In this document: in pieces, positions 1 through 6,175 of the stretch
Position numbering within the stretch: position 1 is the stretch's first letter
Layout of the letters: every line of letters starts with the position of its first letter
DNA from: Candidatus Sulfotelmatobacter sp.
GTDB lineage: Bacteria > Acidobacteriota > Terriglobia > Terriglobales > Acidobacteriaceae
Length of the DNA stretch: 7,477 bases
Direction: 5' to 3'
Assembly (NCBI GenBank): GCA_030044775.1
Contig: JASICF010000233.1
Span: 1 to 7,477 of the forward strand
Notes under the pieces: generated by a model
The model's database searches: none
Told to the model about the DNA's origin: nothing
The model's input: the letters and a program-made list of their open reading frames with translations, nothing else
Position numbers and translations under genes: made by a program

Positions 1-1025
1 CTCCGGGCAAGCGCCTCGGACACGCCAATCCGGCGGATGGACATGCTTAAGTGCTCGATCAAGTGCGTTGTCTCGGCGATGTAGTGATCGATGATGACGT
101 GTCGCGCCATGCCGATAGCCGACCGGGTAGAGTCAGCGGTCACGAATGGATTTCCGTCGCGGTCGCCGCCGATCCACGATCCAAAAGCCAGCAACTCCGG
201 AGTCTCGAGCGAAACGTCATAAATTTCATGCAGAGCATCATCGACTTCTGCGTAAAGCCGTGGAATAGCCTCGAACAGGACCATTGGAAAGTAACCGAGG
301 CCCATGTGAATTTCGTCGCGCACCGTAGGTTTGTTGAGGCGGACCTCGTCGGTCTGCCAGAGCGCCGTGATTTCTGCCATGATCTGCGATTCGTATTCGC
401 GGGCTTCCGAATCTGAAAGCGGCAATTGGTCGAGGCGCTCGAGCAGCCCGGCAATGCGATTGCGCTTGATACGCACCGTGCGCCGCGTAATCTCCGTGGG
501 ATGCGCAGTAAAGACCGGCTCGACCTTGATTTTGCGCAACCAGTTGAGCACGCCTTCGGCGCCAATTCCCGCCGCGCGCATGCGCAATAGCGTGCCACGG
601 AACGAACCATCGAGCACGCTTTCGCCGGGCTGCACCCGGGCCGCGCGGCGGCGGCGCTTGCGATGGTTGGTTTCGGCGAGGTTCGTGAGCTCGAAATAAA
701 TCGCGAAGGCCTTGGTGACCCGATATGCCTGTTCCACCGGCAGGGCAGCGACAATTTCGCGCGCGCGTGTCATCAGTCTCAGACTGCGCTCGAATTCGGA
801 CGCGGCGGCCAACTCGCGCTGCTCAATCAGTTGCCGGCGCAACTGCTCCACCACATCAAAAAACGCTTCCCCCTCCTGTTCGACTAACACGCGGCCGAGC
901 AGAATGCCCAACGAGCGCACGTCGCGGCGCAGCGGCAGGTCCCTGGCGGGGTCGGCGCGGTCTGCCATTAACTCAGCCAGCCTGGTGGCCGGAGCACTAC
1001 CCCCCCAAAGTCCAGTGTCGGGCAT
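1..1025 (-). CDS. ppc: Phosphoenolpyruvate carboxylase, N-terminal part (C-terminus cut by window edge)
   Basis: The enzyme carboxylates phosphoenolpyruvate with bicarbonate to give oxaloacetate and phosphate, a cytoplasmic anaplerotic step feeding the TCA cycle. The visible 341 residues include hallmark PEPC motifs. FTAHPTE lies at about residues 172-178, with H175 the conserved catalytic histidine, followed by RRTVRIKRNRIA. LWQTDEVR is at 222-229 and SWIGGDRDGNPFVT at 283-296. Family members are usually about 900 residues, so nearly two thirds lie off the left edge. No stop occurs within the fragment. The start chosen is the ATG at 1025-1023, giving MPDTGLWGG, but it has no recognisable Shine-Dalgarno. 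The frame stays open upstream to a stop at 1151-1149, including a GTG at 1136. An ATG at 1116 in the next frame has a better ribosome-binding site and would join this frame if one G were missing from the seven-G run, so the N-terminus is uncertain. Family assignment is very secure. Confidence 0.95.
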   Translation of the reverse strand, partial: MPDTGLWGGSAPATRLAELMADRADPARDLPLRRDVRSLGILLGRVLVEQEGEAFFDVVEQLRRQLIEQRELAAASEFERSLRLMTRAREIVAALPVEQAYRVTKAFAIYFELTNLAETNHRKRRRRAARVQPGESVLDGSFRGTLLRMRAAGIGAEGVLNWLRKIKVEPVFTAHPTEITRRTVRIKRNRIAGLLERLDQLPLSDSEAREYESQIMAEITALWQTDEVRLNKPTVRDEIHMGLGYFPMVLFEAIPRLYAEVDDALHEIYDVSLETPELLAFGSWIGGDRDGNPFVTADSTRSAIGMARHVIIDHYIAETTHLIEHLSMSIRRIGVSEALAR

Positions 1026-1116
1026 GAAATATTCTAGCGGAACGTCCCGAATCCGAACCTGTACCCTCTGAACCTCCTCGCTGGAATCCGCCTTTCTTGG
1101 CCGCCTCTGCGTACAT

Positions 1117-1130
1117 GTCCTAATTTCCTT
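1117..1130 (-). promoter_or_regulatory. Candidate ribosome-binding site for an alternative ppc start at ATG 1116
   Basis: On the minus strand AAGGA (1130-1126) lies nine bases before an ATG at 1116-1114. That ATG opens a reading frame of about 37 codons beginning MYAEAAKKGGF and ending HWTLGG before a TAG at 999-997. By contrast the in-frame ppc ATG at 1025 has no visible ribosome-binding site. This suggests that translation of ppc may really begin here, with the two frames joined across the G homopolymer. A second strong purine run, GAGGAGG at 1079-1073, has no ATG, GTG or TTG at the right distance and is probably just codons of the alternative frame. Confidence 0.35.
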
Positions 1131-1154
1131 GCCCACTTTGCTTCCTGATCATCG

Positions 1155-1183
1155 TTGTCAGGTACCTTCGAAATCTACATAGA
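1155..1183 (+). promoter_or_regulatory. Weak sigma70-like promoter candidate ahead of the ASH lipoprotein gene
   Basis: TTGTCA at 1155-1160 matches the -35 consensus at five of six positions. At a 17-base spacing the -10 position holds CATAGA (1178-1183), which matches only three of six. It lies in the divergent gap between ppc and the lipoprotein gene and points towards the latter, leaving a leader of roughly 80 bases. The assignment rests on this partial match alone, and acidobacterial promoters are poorly defined, so it is tentative. Confidence 0.2.
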
Positions 1184-1230
1184 CGGCGGATCGAGTCCCA
1201 GACTAAGGATGAGCCGTCCCCCGGCCCCAG

Positions 1231-1269
1231 GCGTCTGGAACCCGAGGACACGGTTCCCATGACGGACGC
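1231..1269 (+). promoter_or_regulatory. Stem-loop in the leader of the ASH lipoprotein gene
   Basis: A perfect six-base inverted repeat, GGAACC (1237-1242) and GGTTCC (1252-1257), encloses a nine-base loop that contains the purine run GAGGA (1244-1248), the only Shine-Dalgarno-like sequence near the gene start. An outer pair, GCGTC (1231-1235) and GACGC (1265-1269), is also perfectly complementary and ends directly before the ATG at 1270. In RNA the structure would place the start codon at the foot of the stem. A regulatory role is inference; the complementarity is directly visible. Confidence 0.4.
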
Positions 1270-2946
1270 ATGCGACAAAACCTGGGACCTGGAAATTACG
1301 CTCGAACTGTCCGCCAAACGGTGGGTCCGCTTTCGCTTCTTCTAAGTCTCACTTTCCTGGTTGGCTGCCAGGGATTAAGCGGAGGCGGGTCCAATCAGCA
1401 GACACCTCCGCCGAACAAAGTCGACACCAGCACTCTTTCTTTTGGAAGCACCACTGTCAGCTTCGGTAACGTTGCCGTGGGCAGCACCAAAGGAACGACG
1501 TTAACGGCGACTAACTCCGGCAGTTCGTCCATCACAATTACCAGCGTGGCGATCAGCAGCCAGAATTTCCTGCTGACTTCGCCCACCCTCCCTGTCACTC
1601 TCGCCGCGGGGCAGAACACATCCATCGGCATCACGTTCGCCCCAAATGCCACGGGAGCATTCGATGCCACCGCGACCGTCAACAGCGACGCTTCAAACGC
1701 AACGGCGAGTATTTCTCTAAATGGATCCGGCACGACCACAGCGGCCGCAGGGCAACTTGGGCTCAGTCCGCCGACTGAATCCTTCGGCAGCGTAACGATC
1801 GGCAGCAGCCAGACGGAAAATGTGACGCTAACCAACGGTGGCACCACCATCATCGATATCTCACAGATTGCAGTCTCGGGCGCTGGATTCACCCTGAGCG
1901 GAATCACAGCGCCGGTCACTCTCAACGCTTCTCAGAGCGCAACATTCACGATTAGCTTCGCGCCGCAATCCACGGGAAGCGCCACCGGAACCGTCATAAT
2001 TACTTCGGATGCCTCGAACTCATCGTTAAGCATGGCCCTTTCGGGCACGGGCATTTCCCCCGGCGAAATAGGACCGAGTCCCGCCAGCCTCGCCTTCGGC
2101 AGCGTGACCATCGGAAACGATGATTCGCTTACGGAAACCATAACCAACACCGGCGGAACCAGCATCGTGATTTCGCAAATCGCTGTTAGTGGCGCCGGAT
2201 TCGGCCTGAGTGGCGCCACAACGCCCCTGACCCTCGCCGCCGATCAGAGCGCAACATTTAACGTGACATTCGATCCCGCGGCCTCTGGAAGCGTCAGTGG
2301 CGCCGTGACCGTGACCTCGAACGCATCGAATACCACACTGGCTATCACCTTATCCGGAACGGGCACTGCCGCGGTCGGACAGCTCAGCGTTACGCCTACT
2401 ACTTTGGGAGTTGGAGACGTCGTCGTCGGGACCAGCGGAACGGCTTCAGGAAGCCTCAAAGCCACCGGCGCAAATGTTACGGTCACGGCCGCCAATTCGA
2501 GCAACTCTCTCTTCAGCGTGAGCGGTTTGGTGTTGCCCGTGACGATCACTGCCGGCCAAAGCCTGCCGTTTACGGTGACTTTCAGTCCCACGACTACCGG
2601 AGCGGCCGGCGCTACGCTCGATTTCACCAGCAATGGCCAGCCTTCCAGCACGGCTGAGACGCTTAGCGGAACCGGTACCGCAGCGCCGACCTACTCGGTG
2701 AATCTCTCGTGGACCGCGAGCACATCGCCCGACATCTCCGGTTACAATATCTATCGCGCGGTGTATACAAATTCCTGCGGATCCTTCTCCAAGATCAACT
2801 CTTCTTTAAACACGAGTACGCTCTACACTGACTCGGTCGTCATCGACGGTACGAATTACTGCTACGCCACCACAGCCGTCAACACGAGCAACGAAGAAAG
2901 CGGCTACTCGAACATCGTCCCGGACGTGCAAATCCCCGCGCCGTAG
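1270..2946 (+). CDS. Secreted lipoprotein with four tandem ASH (choice-of-anchor D) repeats and a C-terminal fibronectin type III-like domain
   Basis: The protein has 558 residues. The N-terminus has arginines at 2, 12 and 15, a hydrophobic stretch at about 19-32 and a lipobox LVGC with C33, so export and lipid anchoring are expected. A Ser/Gly/Pro-rich linker follows to about residue 50. Four Ig-like ASH-type repeats span about 54-154, 162-261, 266-365 and 370-470. Each opens with a form of FGxVxxG and, except for repeat 1 (LNGSG), closes with LSGTG. The fourth is the most divergent. Residues 475-552 resemble a fibronectin type III domain (LSWTAS, DISGYNIYR, NEESGYSNIV), and C503 and C531 could form a disulfide. 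ATG 1270 is the first start after an in-frame stop at 1210-1212. A GTG at 1321 would remove the basic residues of the signal peptide and is less likely. Such proteins are common in Terriglobia and usually have no known partner. Surface binding or scaffolding is inferred; no catalytic motif is visible. Confidence 0.88.
   Translation: MRQNLGPGNYARTVRQTVGPLSLLLSLTFLVGCQGLSGGGSNQQTPPPNKVDTSTLSFGSTTVSFGNVAVGSTKGTTLTATNSGSSSITITSVAISSQNFLLTSPTLPVTLAAGQNTSIGITFAPNATGAFDATATVNSDASNATASISLNGSGTTTAAAGQLGLSPPTESFGSVTIGSSQTENVTLTNGGTTIIDISQIAVSGAGFTLSGITAPVTLNASQSATFTISFAPQSTGSATGTVIITSDASNSSLSMALSGTGISPGEIGPSPASLAFGSVTIGNDDSLTETITNTGGTSIVISQIAVSGAGFGLSGATTPLTLAADQSATFNVTFDPAASGSVSGAVTVTSNASNTTLAITLSGTGTAAVGQLSVTPTTLGVGDVVVGTSGTASGSLKATGANVTVTAANSSNSLFSVSGLVLPVTITAGQSLPFTVTFSPTTTGAAGATLDFTSNGQPSSTAETLSGTGTAAPTYSVNLSWTASTSPDISGYNIYRAVYTNSCGSFSKINSSLNTSTLYTDSVVIDGTNYCYATTAVNTSNEESGYSNIVPDVQIPAP
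1753..2364 (+). repeat. Tandem duplication of ASH domains 2 and 3 within the lipoprotein gene
   Basis: Repeats 2 (from 1753) and 3 (to 2364) are closely similar at protein level, sharing the identical string ISQIAVSGAGF at residues 197-207 and 301-311. At DNA level the 15-mer TCAGAGCGCAACATT occurs at 1932-1946 and again at 2244-2258. The offset is 312 bases, or 104 codons, the same as for the protein match. The flanking repeats 1 and 4 are more diverged. This pattern fits an internal duplication of one domain, more recent than the others. Confidence 0.75.
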
Positions 2947-3002
2947 GCGTCGTCGTCCAGAGCGACGTCCTTTCCAGCATTCTTGTGAGTCACGGTTGCG
3001 AA

Positions 3003-3039
3003 ACCCCCTTCAGCCAATGACCTTTGGGCCGAAGGGGGT
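3003..3039. terminator. Hairpin between convergent genes, likely bidirectional terminator
   Basis: Perfect nine-base arms ACCCCCTTC (3003-3011) and GAAGGGGGT (3031-3039) lie 57 bases after the lipoprotein stop and 73 bases beyond the stop of the convergent propeller gene. Three more pairs (GCC 3013-3015 with GGC 3027-3029) can extend the stem past one mismatch, leaving an 11-base loop. No T-run follows on either strand, so this is not a textbook intrinsic terminator. Its position between converging genes still makes termination or mRNA 3' end protection the best reading. Confidence 0.55.
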
Positions 3040-3059
3040 CTGAGTAAATCGCCTGCTTT

Positions 3060-3078
3060 CGTTGGTCCTCCGCCAACG
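3060..3078. terminator. Second intergenic hairpin
   Basis: Six-base arms CGTTGG (3060-3065) and CCAACG (3073-3078) enclose a seven-base loop, which a T-G pair could shorten to five. It lies 34 bases past the stop of the propeller gene in that gene's direction, so it may help end or protect that transcript. There is no T-tract. Confidence 0.35.
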
Positions 3079-3086
3079 CAGATATG

Positions 3087-3103
3087 CCTAGAAGAACGCT
3101 AGG
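3087..3103. terminator. Third, short intergenic hairpin beside the propeller gene stop
   Basis: Five-base arms CCTAG (3087-3091) and CTAGG (3099-3103) with a seven-base loop sit nine bases past the propeller gene's stop codon on the minus strand. It is short and could occur by chance. It is listed because it is the third perfect inverted repeat in a 165-base gap. Confidence 0.25.
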
Positions 3104-3111
3104 GACCTTTG

Positions 3112-4698
3112 CTACTTAGTCGTAAAAGTCACCGATTTCGATGTGTAGCTGTCAAAAGTATCGACCACCACAAAGGAAGCCGTGTGCGTTCCCGCTTGCA
3201 AGGTCGTCGTAATCCTGAGTTGGTCCTCCAAATCCTGTCCCACCTTGACGCCATCAATCCAGAGTTCCATACGCTTGGCAATTCCGTTGAAGGCGTTGCC
3301 GGCGGCTTTGAAGGTATAGGTCGTATCAACTGTGGCTCCATTTTGTGGAGCGCAAATATTCACCCCCAGTGCGTTGGCCGGCGGAGGAGGACAGTTGGGG
3401 GTTGCGTTTTCATTGATCAGAATATCGGCACCACCGTTATCGTCCTCCACGTTCGACCAGGCGATCGACACATCGTGGCGCGAATCCAGATTCAAGTCAC
3501 GAATGACTGGGTAGACGAAGGTCGTGCCTTGGGTGTCATAAGGAGCATTCCGCGGCCCCTGAAATGTTCCGTTGCCGTATCCCAGCATGTATTGGGTGAG
3601 TGGGGATTCGTAGTAGCCGCCTCCGGTGATGAAAACGTCGAAAATGAAATCCCCATTGAGATCGCCCCCTGCAACATAAATCGGGCCTTCGGCGACCGGT
3701 TGGGTGACCTGGTTGAGTGGACCTTGCACCAACTGGCCATCGGAGTATTTCAATGTCACAAGATATGTTGTGGAATTGAGATCCGGCTCTCCAATGGCAT
3801 AGAGCACCGCCAGGGATTGAATGCGATCGTTATAGAAGTCGCCGACCGCGAGGCCTGTCGTACCGGAGGCCGAGCCCGTCCCGCCAGTGATGGTGACCAG
3901 AATCGGGCTGTTTAGGGTTCCATTACCGTTTCCCAGAAACACTCCAACCACGTCAGAGGGGCTTGAGAAATTCGAGGCGAATGCCACATCCTGTTTTCCA
4001 TCGCCGTTGAAATCCCCCGCGACTAGGGAATTCCCGCCGGAGGTTTCGGTTGCGGACAGAGTGAATGTGCCGTCGCCATTTCCCAGATAAATCCAGGTAT
4101 ATCCGGCATATCCGTCCGAGATTGCGATGTCTGGTATGTGATCGCCATTGAAGTCGGCCAACGCGATGGCCGAGGCGTTACCCGGTCCGCTTGCGGTGTT
4201 TACGGTTATGTTTTGTCCCATCGTAAAGGTCCCGTCCCCGTTGCCCAGCATGATGACGACGGGTCCTGTCGCCGAAGAGAGCCCTGAATCGGCCGCGATT
4301 GCCAAATCGAGTTTGCCGTCGCCGTTAAAATCCGCGCTGAAAGCGGCCCCACCTGTTCCCTGACTGACGTTTATCGGTGAATTCACTGGAGTCGTCGAGA
4401 ATCTTCCTCCACCCAACCCCTTGAAGAATGAAACTTCCACCCCAGAAGGGGTTCCATCAACGGTCACGACATCGAGGATGCCGTCATTGTTGAAGTCGCC
4501 AGTGACAATAGCGGTGCCGGCTCCATTGTTGTATGGGGCGGTCCCCATGGGAAGGCCTTGTTGACCAAACTTGAGAGCGGTCACTTCAGCGGGGTTTACC
4601 TGGGCGGATGCAACTCCGAAAGCCGTGAGGAGAAAGGCGAGTGTGCCAATTAAACAGGGCGAAAGGGAGCGAGAGAAAGTACGGGAACTGCGATACAT
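3112..4698 (-). CDS. Secreted FG-GAP/VCBS-repeat beta-propeller protein with C-terminal Ig-like domain
   Basis: The protein has 528 residues. The signal peptide has an R-rich start, a hydrophobic core at about 15-29 and a signal peptidase I site ASA/Q after A32. Seven calcium-loop motifs of the DxNxDxxxD type start near residues 68, 123, 182, 229, 287, 346 and 401, spaced 47-59 residues apart, which predicts one seven-bladed integrin-alpha-like propeller. GNGDGTF or GNGNGT strings mark the FG-GAP strands. The fifth loop, DFYNDRIQS, has lost the third- and ninth-position ligands. Residues 440-528 form an Ig-like domain (MELWIDGVKVG, AGTHTASFVVVD) often attached to such proteins in Acidobacteriota. 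A CPPPP linker precedes it, and C436 and C449 may pair. The ATG has AGAGG six bases upstream (4709-4705). The fold and export are well supported. Adhesion or glycan or protein binding is inferred, and no enzyme motif is seen. It follows the GH18 gene in the same direction after 196 bases. Confidence 0.9.
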   Translation of the reverse strand: MYRSSRTFSRSLSPCLIGTLAFLLTAFGVASAQVNPAEVTALKFGQQGLPMGTAPYNNGAGTAIVTGDFNNDGILDVVTVDGTPSGVEVSFFKGLGGGRFSTTPVNSPINVSQGTGGAAFSADFNGDGKLDLAIAADSGLSSATGPVVIMLGNGDGTFTMGQNITVNTASGPGNASAIALADFNGDHIPDIAISDGYAGYTWIYLGNGDGTFTLSATETSGGNSLVAGDFNGDGKQDVAFASNFSSPSDVVGVFLGNGNGTLNSPILVTITGGTGSASGTTGLAVGDFYNDRIQSLAVLYAIGEPDLNSTTYLVTLKYSDGQLVQGPLNQVTQPVAEGPIYVAGGDLNGDFIFDVFITGGGYYESPLTQYMLGYGNGTFQGPRNAPYDTQGTTFVYPVIRDLNLDSRHDVSIAWSNVEDDNGGADILINENATPNCPPPPANALGVNICAPQNGATVDTTYTFKAAGNAFNGIAKRMELWIDGVKVGQDLEDQLRITTTLQAGTHTASFVVVDTFDSYTSKSVTFTTK

Positions 4699-4704
4699 GA
4701 GAAA

Positions 4705-4709
4705 CCTCT
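4705..4709 (-). promoter_or_regulatory. Ribosome-binding site of the propeller gene
   Basis: AGAGG on the minus strand lies six bases before ATG 4698-4696. This supports that start, which is also the one that gives a clean signal peptide. Confidence 0.6.
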
Positions 4710-4813
4710 GTGCGGGAGTCTGGAGCGGAGACTCTGAGATGCCGGATGCCTGCTTGAGGTTGGAGGAGTGGGCGGCTCAATTATTGCCAAGCCGATTCGC
4801 CGGTTAACTAATC

Positions 4814-4843
4814 CATTATCGTCACACGAAGGTCGACGCCCAA
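4814..4843 (-). promoter_or_regulatory. Weak promoter candidate in the gap between the GH18 and propeller genes
   Basis: On the minus strand TTGGGC (4843-4838) and ATAATG (4819-4814) are separated by 18 bases and partly match -35 and -10 elements, with a leader of about 110 bases before the propeller gene. The 196-base gap between the genes leaves room for a separate promoter. Nothing else stands out in the gap: GGGT/ACCC arms at 4865-4880 are too short to call a terminator. Confidence 0.2.
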
Positions 4844-4894
4844 GTCCAGGCACAGCAAGCATGCGGGTATGACCTAACCCAAGTCTGACCTGCG

Positions 4895-6040
4895 CTACTT
4901 TCCCTGGTTCATCGTCGCTTGATACATGGCATCCAGCAATGGTTGCCCCTGGCCGTCGTAGTCGCCGTCCAGAGACCACATAAAGGTACCGCCGAGCCCG
5001 AGGCTCCAATCGGAATAGGAAACCCGTAGATAGGTCGAAACCGGGTCGTCGTAGGTAATGAAGCCATTTCCCCCCCCGGTTCTCAGCATGTACGGAACCA
5101 GGGCGATTGGGTCGTAAAGTGTTTCCCACCCCTGTTGGTTGACACGGTCCGTCATGAATGGCGCATAGTTCTCGGTCACAACCGCGCCATTGCACTGACC
5201 GTTATGGTCAGTCAAAGAATTCGGGCACACTCCGAAGAGCTGGTTTATGTTTGAGTAGACGTAGCCGTAAAAGGGCGTTCCCATGTTCAATTGCTGTGCA
5301 GGAACCGCCTGGAGAAATATCTTCGCAGCTTCGTGGTCGCTCCCACCCGGCTGGCACTCCCAGGGTTGGGGATCGTGCCAATCCCAAAAGATGGGCGCAT
5401 TGAGCTGGCCATCATCGGTCCAGGGCCCCGCGCAGTCATACATCATGATGTTGAAATAGTCGATCCATTCTGGTAGTTGAGCAAGATCGTAACCGTACCC
5501 GCCCCAGGGCGCCGCGTCGATGGACAGCACGTAGTTGGAGTTTGTCTCCCGTAGCGCCGCCATAAGCTCGACAAAAAAATCTCGGTCTTCCGTGGTTGCC
5601 GGATACTCCCAATCCATGTCGAAGCCATCGTAGCCGTACTTGGCGGCGAAATTCGTGAGTTTGTCGACCAGGTTAAAAAGCGTGCCACTGCTCTCAACCC
5701 CGGTAAAGTCGCCCCCCATCAGCAACAGAACCTTCACTCCGCTCGCATGCGCCAGCTCGATAAGCTGAGGCTCGAGGAAGCCTTGCGGAACGGTCAAGCT
5801 GCCATCCGCGTTAAAAGACATGCCGGCATGGTTGATGTGCGTCAACTTGCGATATGGAATCTGCGCAGCGCCGTAAGGTGGAGTCTGAAATCTGGTCGAA
5901 TAGACGTAATCACCCACGATCCGCTTGGGGATTTGTGGCGCATCAGTGGAGCCCTGCGCGAGGGCAGGTTGAGAATGAAAGGCAACCACCATAATTGCGA
6001 GGAACAGCGAGCAAACCAGGAAATTCCGACAGAACCGCAT
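4895..6040 (-). CDS. Secreted glycoside hydrolase family 18 (chitinase-like) enzyme
   Basis: The protein has 381 residues from ATG 6040. GH18 enzymes cleave beta-1,4 bonds next to N-acetylglucosamine (chitinases, endo-beta-N-acetylglucosaminidases) by substrate-assisted catalysis. The signature DGFDMDWE is intact at residues 138-145, with E145 the acid/base. Other GH18 landmarks are the LLLMGGDF strand (105-112), MMYD (199-202) with the conserved Y201 and D202, and the late MWSLDGD strand whose W355 would floor the -1 subsite. The signal peptide (residues 1-28) ends ALA/Q. The size fits a single catalytic barrel with no carbohydrate-binding module. C272 and C283 may close a surface loop. The ORF opens 27 codons further up at 6121, but the inner ATG is preferred: it is followed at once by the signal peptide and has AAAGGA seven bases upstream. 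A run of eight Cs at 5070-5077 does not break the frame. Chitinase versus other GH18 activity cannot be decided here. Confidence 0.92.
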   Translation of the reverse strand: MRFCRNFLVCSLFLAIMVVAFHSQPALAQGSTDAPQIPKRIVGDYVYSTRFQTPPYGAAQIPYRKLTHINHAGMSFNADGSLTVPQGFLEPQLIELAHASGVKVLLLMGGDFTGVESSGTLFNLVDKLTNFAAKYGYDGFDMDWEYPATTEDRDFFVELMAALRETNSNYVLSIDAAPWGGYGYDLAQLPEWIDYFNIMMYDCAGPWTDDGQLNAPIFWDWHDPQPWECQPGGSDHEAAKIFLQAVPAQQLNMGTPFYGYVYSNINQLFGVCPNSLTDHNGQCNGAVVTENYAPFMTDRVNQQGWETLYDPIALVPYMLRTGGGNGFITYDDPVSTYLRVSYSDWSLGLGGTFMWSLDGDYDGQGQPLLDAMYQATMNQGK

Positions 6041-6047
6041 GGGATAG

Positions 6048-6053
6048 TCCTTT
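6048..6053 (-). promoter_or_regulatory. Ribosome-binding site that fixes the GH18 start
   Basis: AAAGGA on the minus strand lies seven bases before ATG 6040-6038. The longer frame from 6121 would add 27 residues ahead of an obvious signal peptide and has no comparable site, so this element decides the start. Confidence 0.65.
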
Positions 6054-6175
6054 GGGAGAAAGTCTCTTGGAGCAGAGCGGGTAGGCTTCGCTGGCCGCAC
6101 CAAGACTACAAACCGCAGCATTTTACTACCGTTTTCGCGCGCGGCTTCGTGAATCTTCGCGACGGTGGCCCGTGG

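Noticed and set aside
140..754. Minus-strand ORF of 204 codons overlapping ppc
   Set aside because: It is Arg/Ser-rich out-of-frame translation. The frame beside it contains unmistakable PEPC motifs.
1120..1317. Minus-strand 65-codon ORF in the divergent gap
   Set aside because: It needs a TTG start inside the lipoprotein coding region, shows no ribosome-binding site and has low-complexity Ser/Arg-rich sequence.
1259..1345. Short plus-strand ORF from ATG 1259 (28 codons) as a separate gene
   Set aside because: It overlaps the lipoprotein start in another frame and has no recognisable feature. It is kept only as a possible leader ORF under the stem-loop finding.
1395..2651. Three consecutive minus-strand ORFs (176, 95 and 135 codons) opposite the ASH repeats
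   Set aside because: They mirror the repeat structure of the plus-strand gene and are rich in V, P, L and A, as expected from complementing Ser/Thr/Gly-rich repeat codons. There is no independent support.
3109..3915. Plus-strand ORF of 268 codons opposite the propeller gene
   Set aside because: It is in exact codon register with the antisense gene, has no recognisable domain and no ribosome-binding site that I can see. The minus-strand protein has clear repeats and a signal peptide, so this is a shadow.
5070..5077. Run of eight Cs inside the GH18 gene as a frameshift site
   Set aside because: The reading frame continues through it into the expected GFITYDD and MWSLDGD segments, so no disruption is present.
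6038..6121. 27-residue upstream extension of the GH18 protein
   Set aside because: The inner ATG has a good ribosome-binding site and begins a normal signal peptide. The extension would bury that signal sequence.
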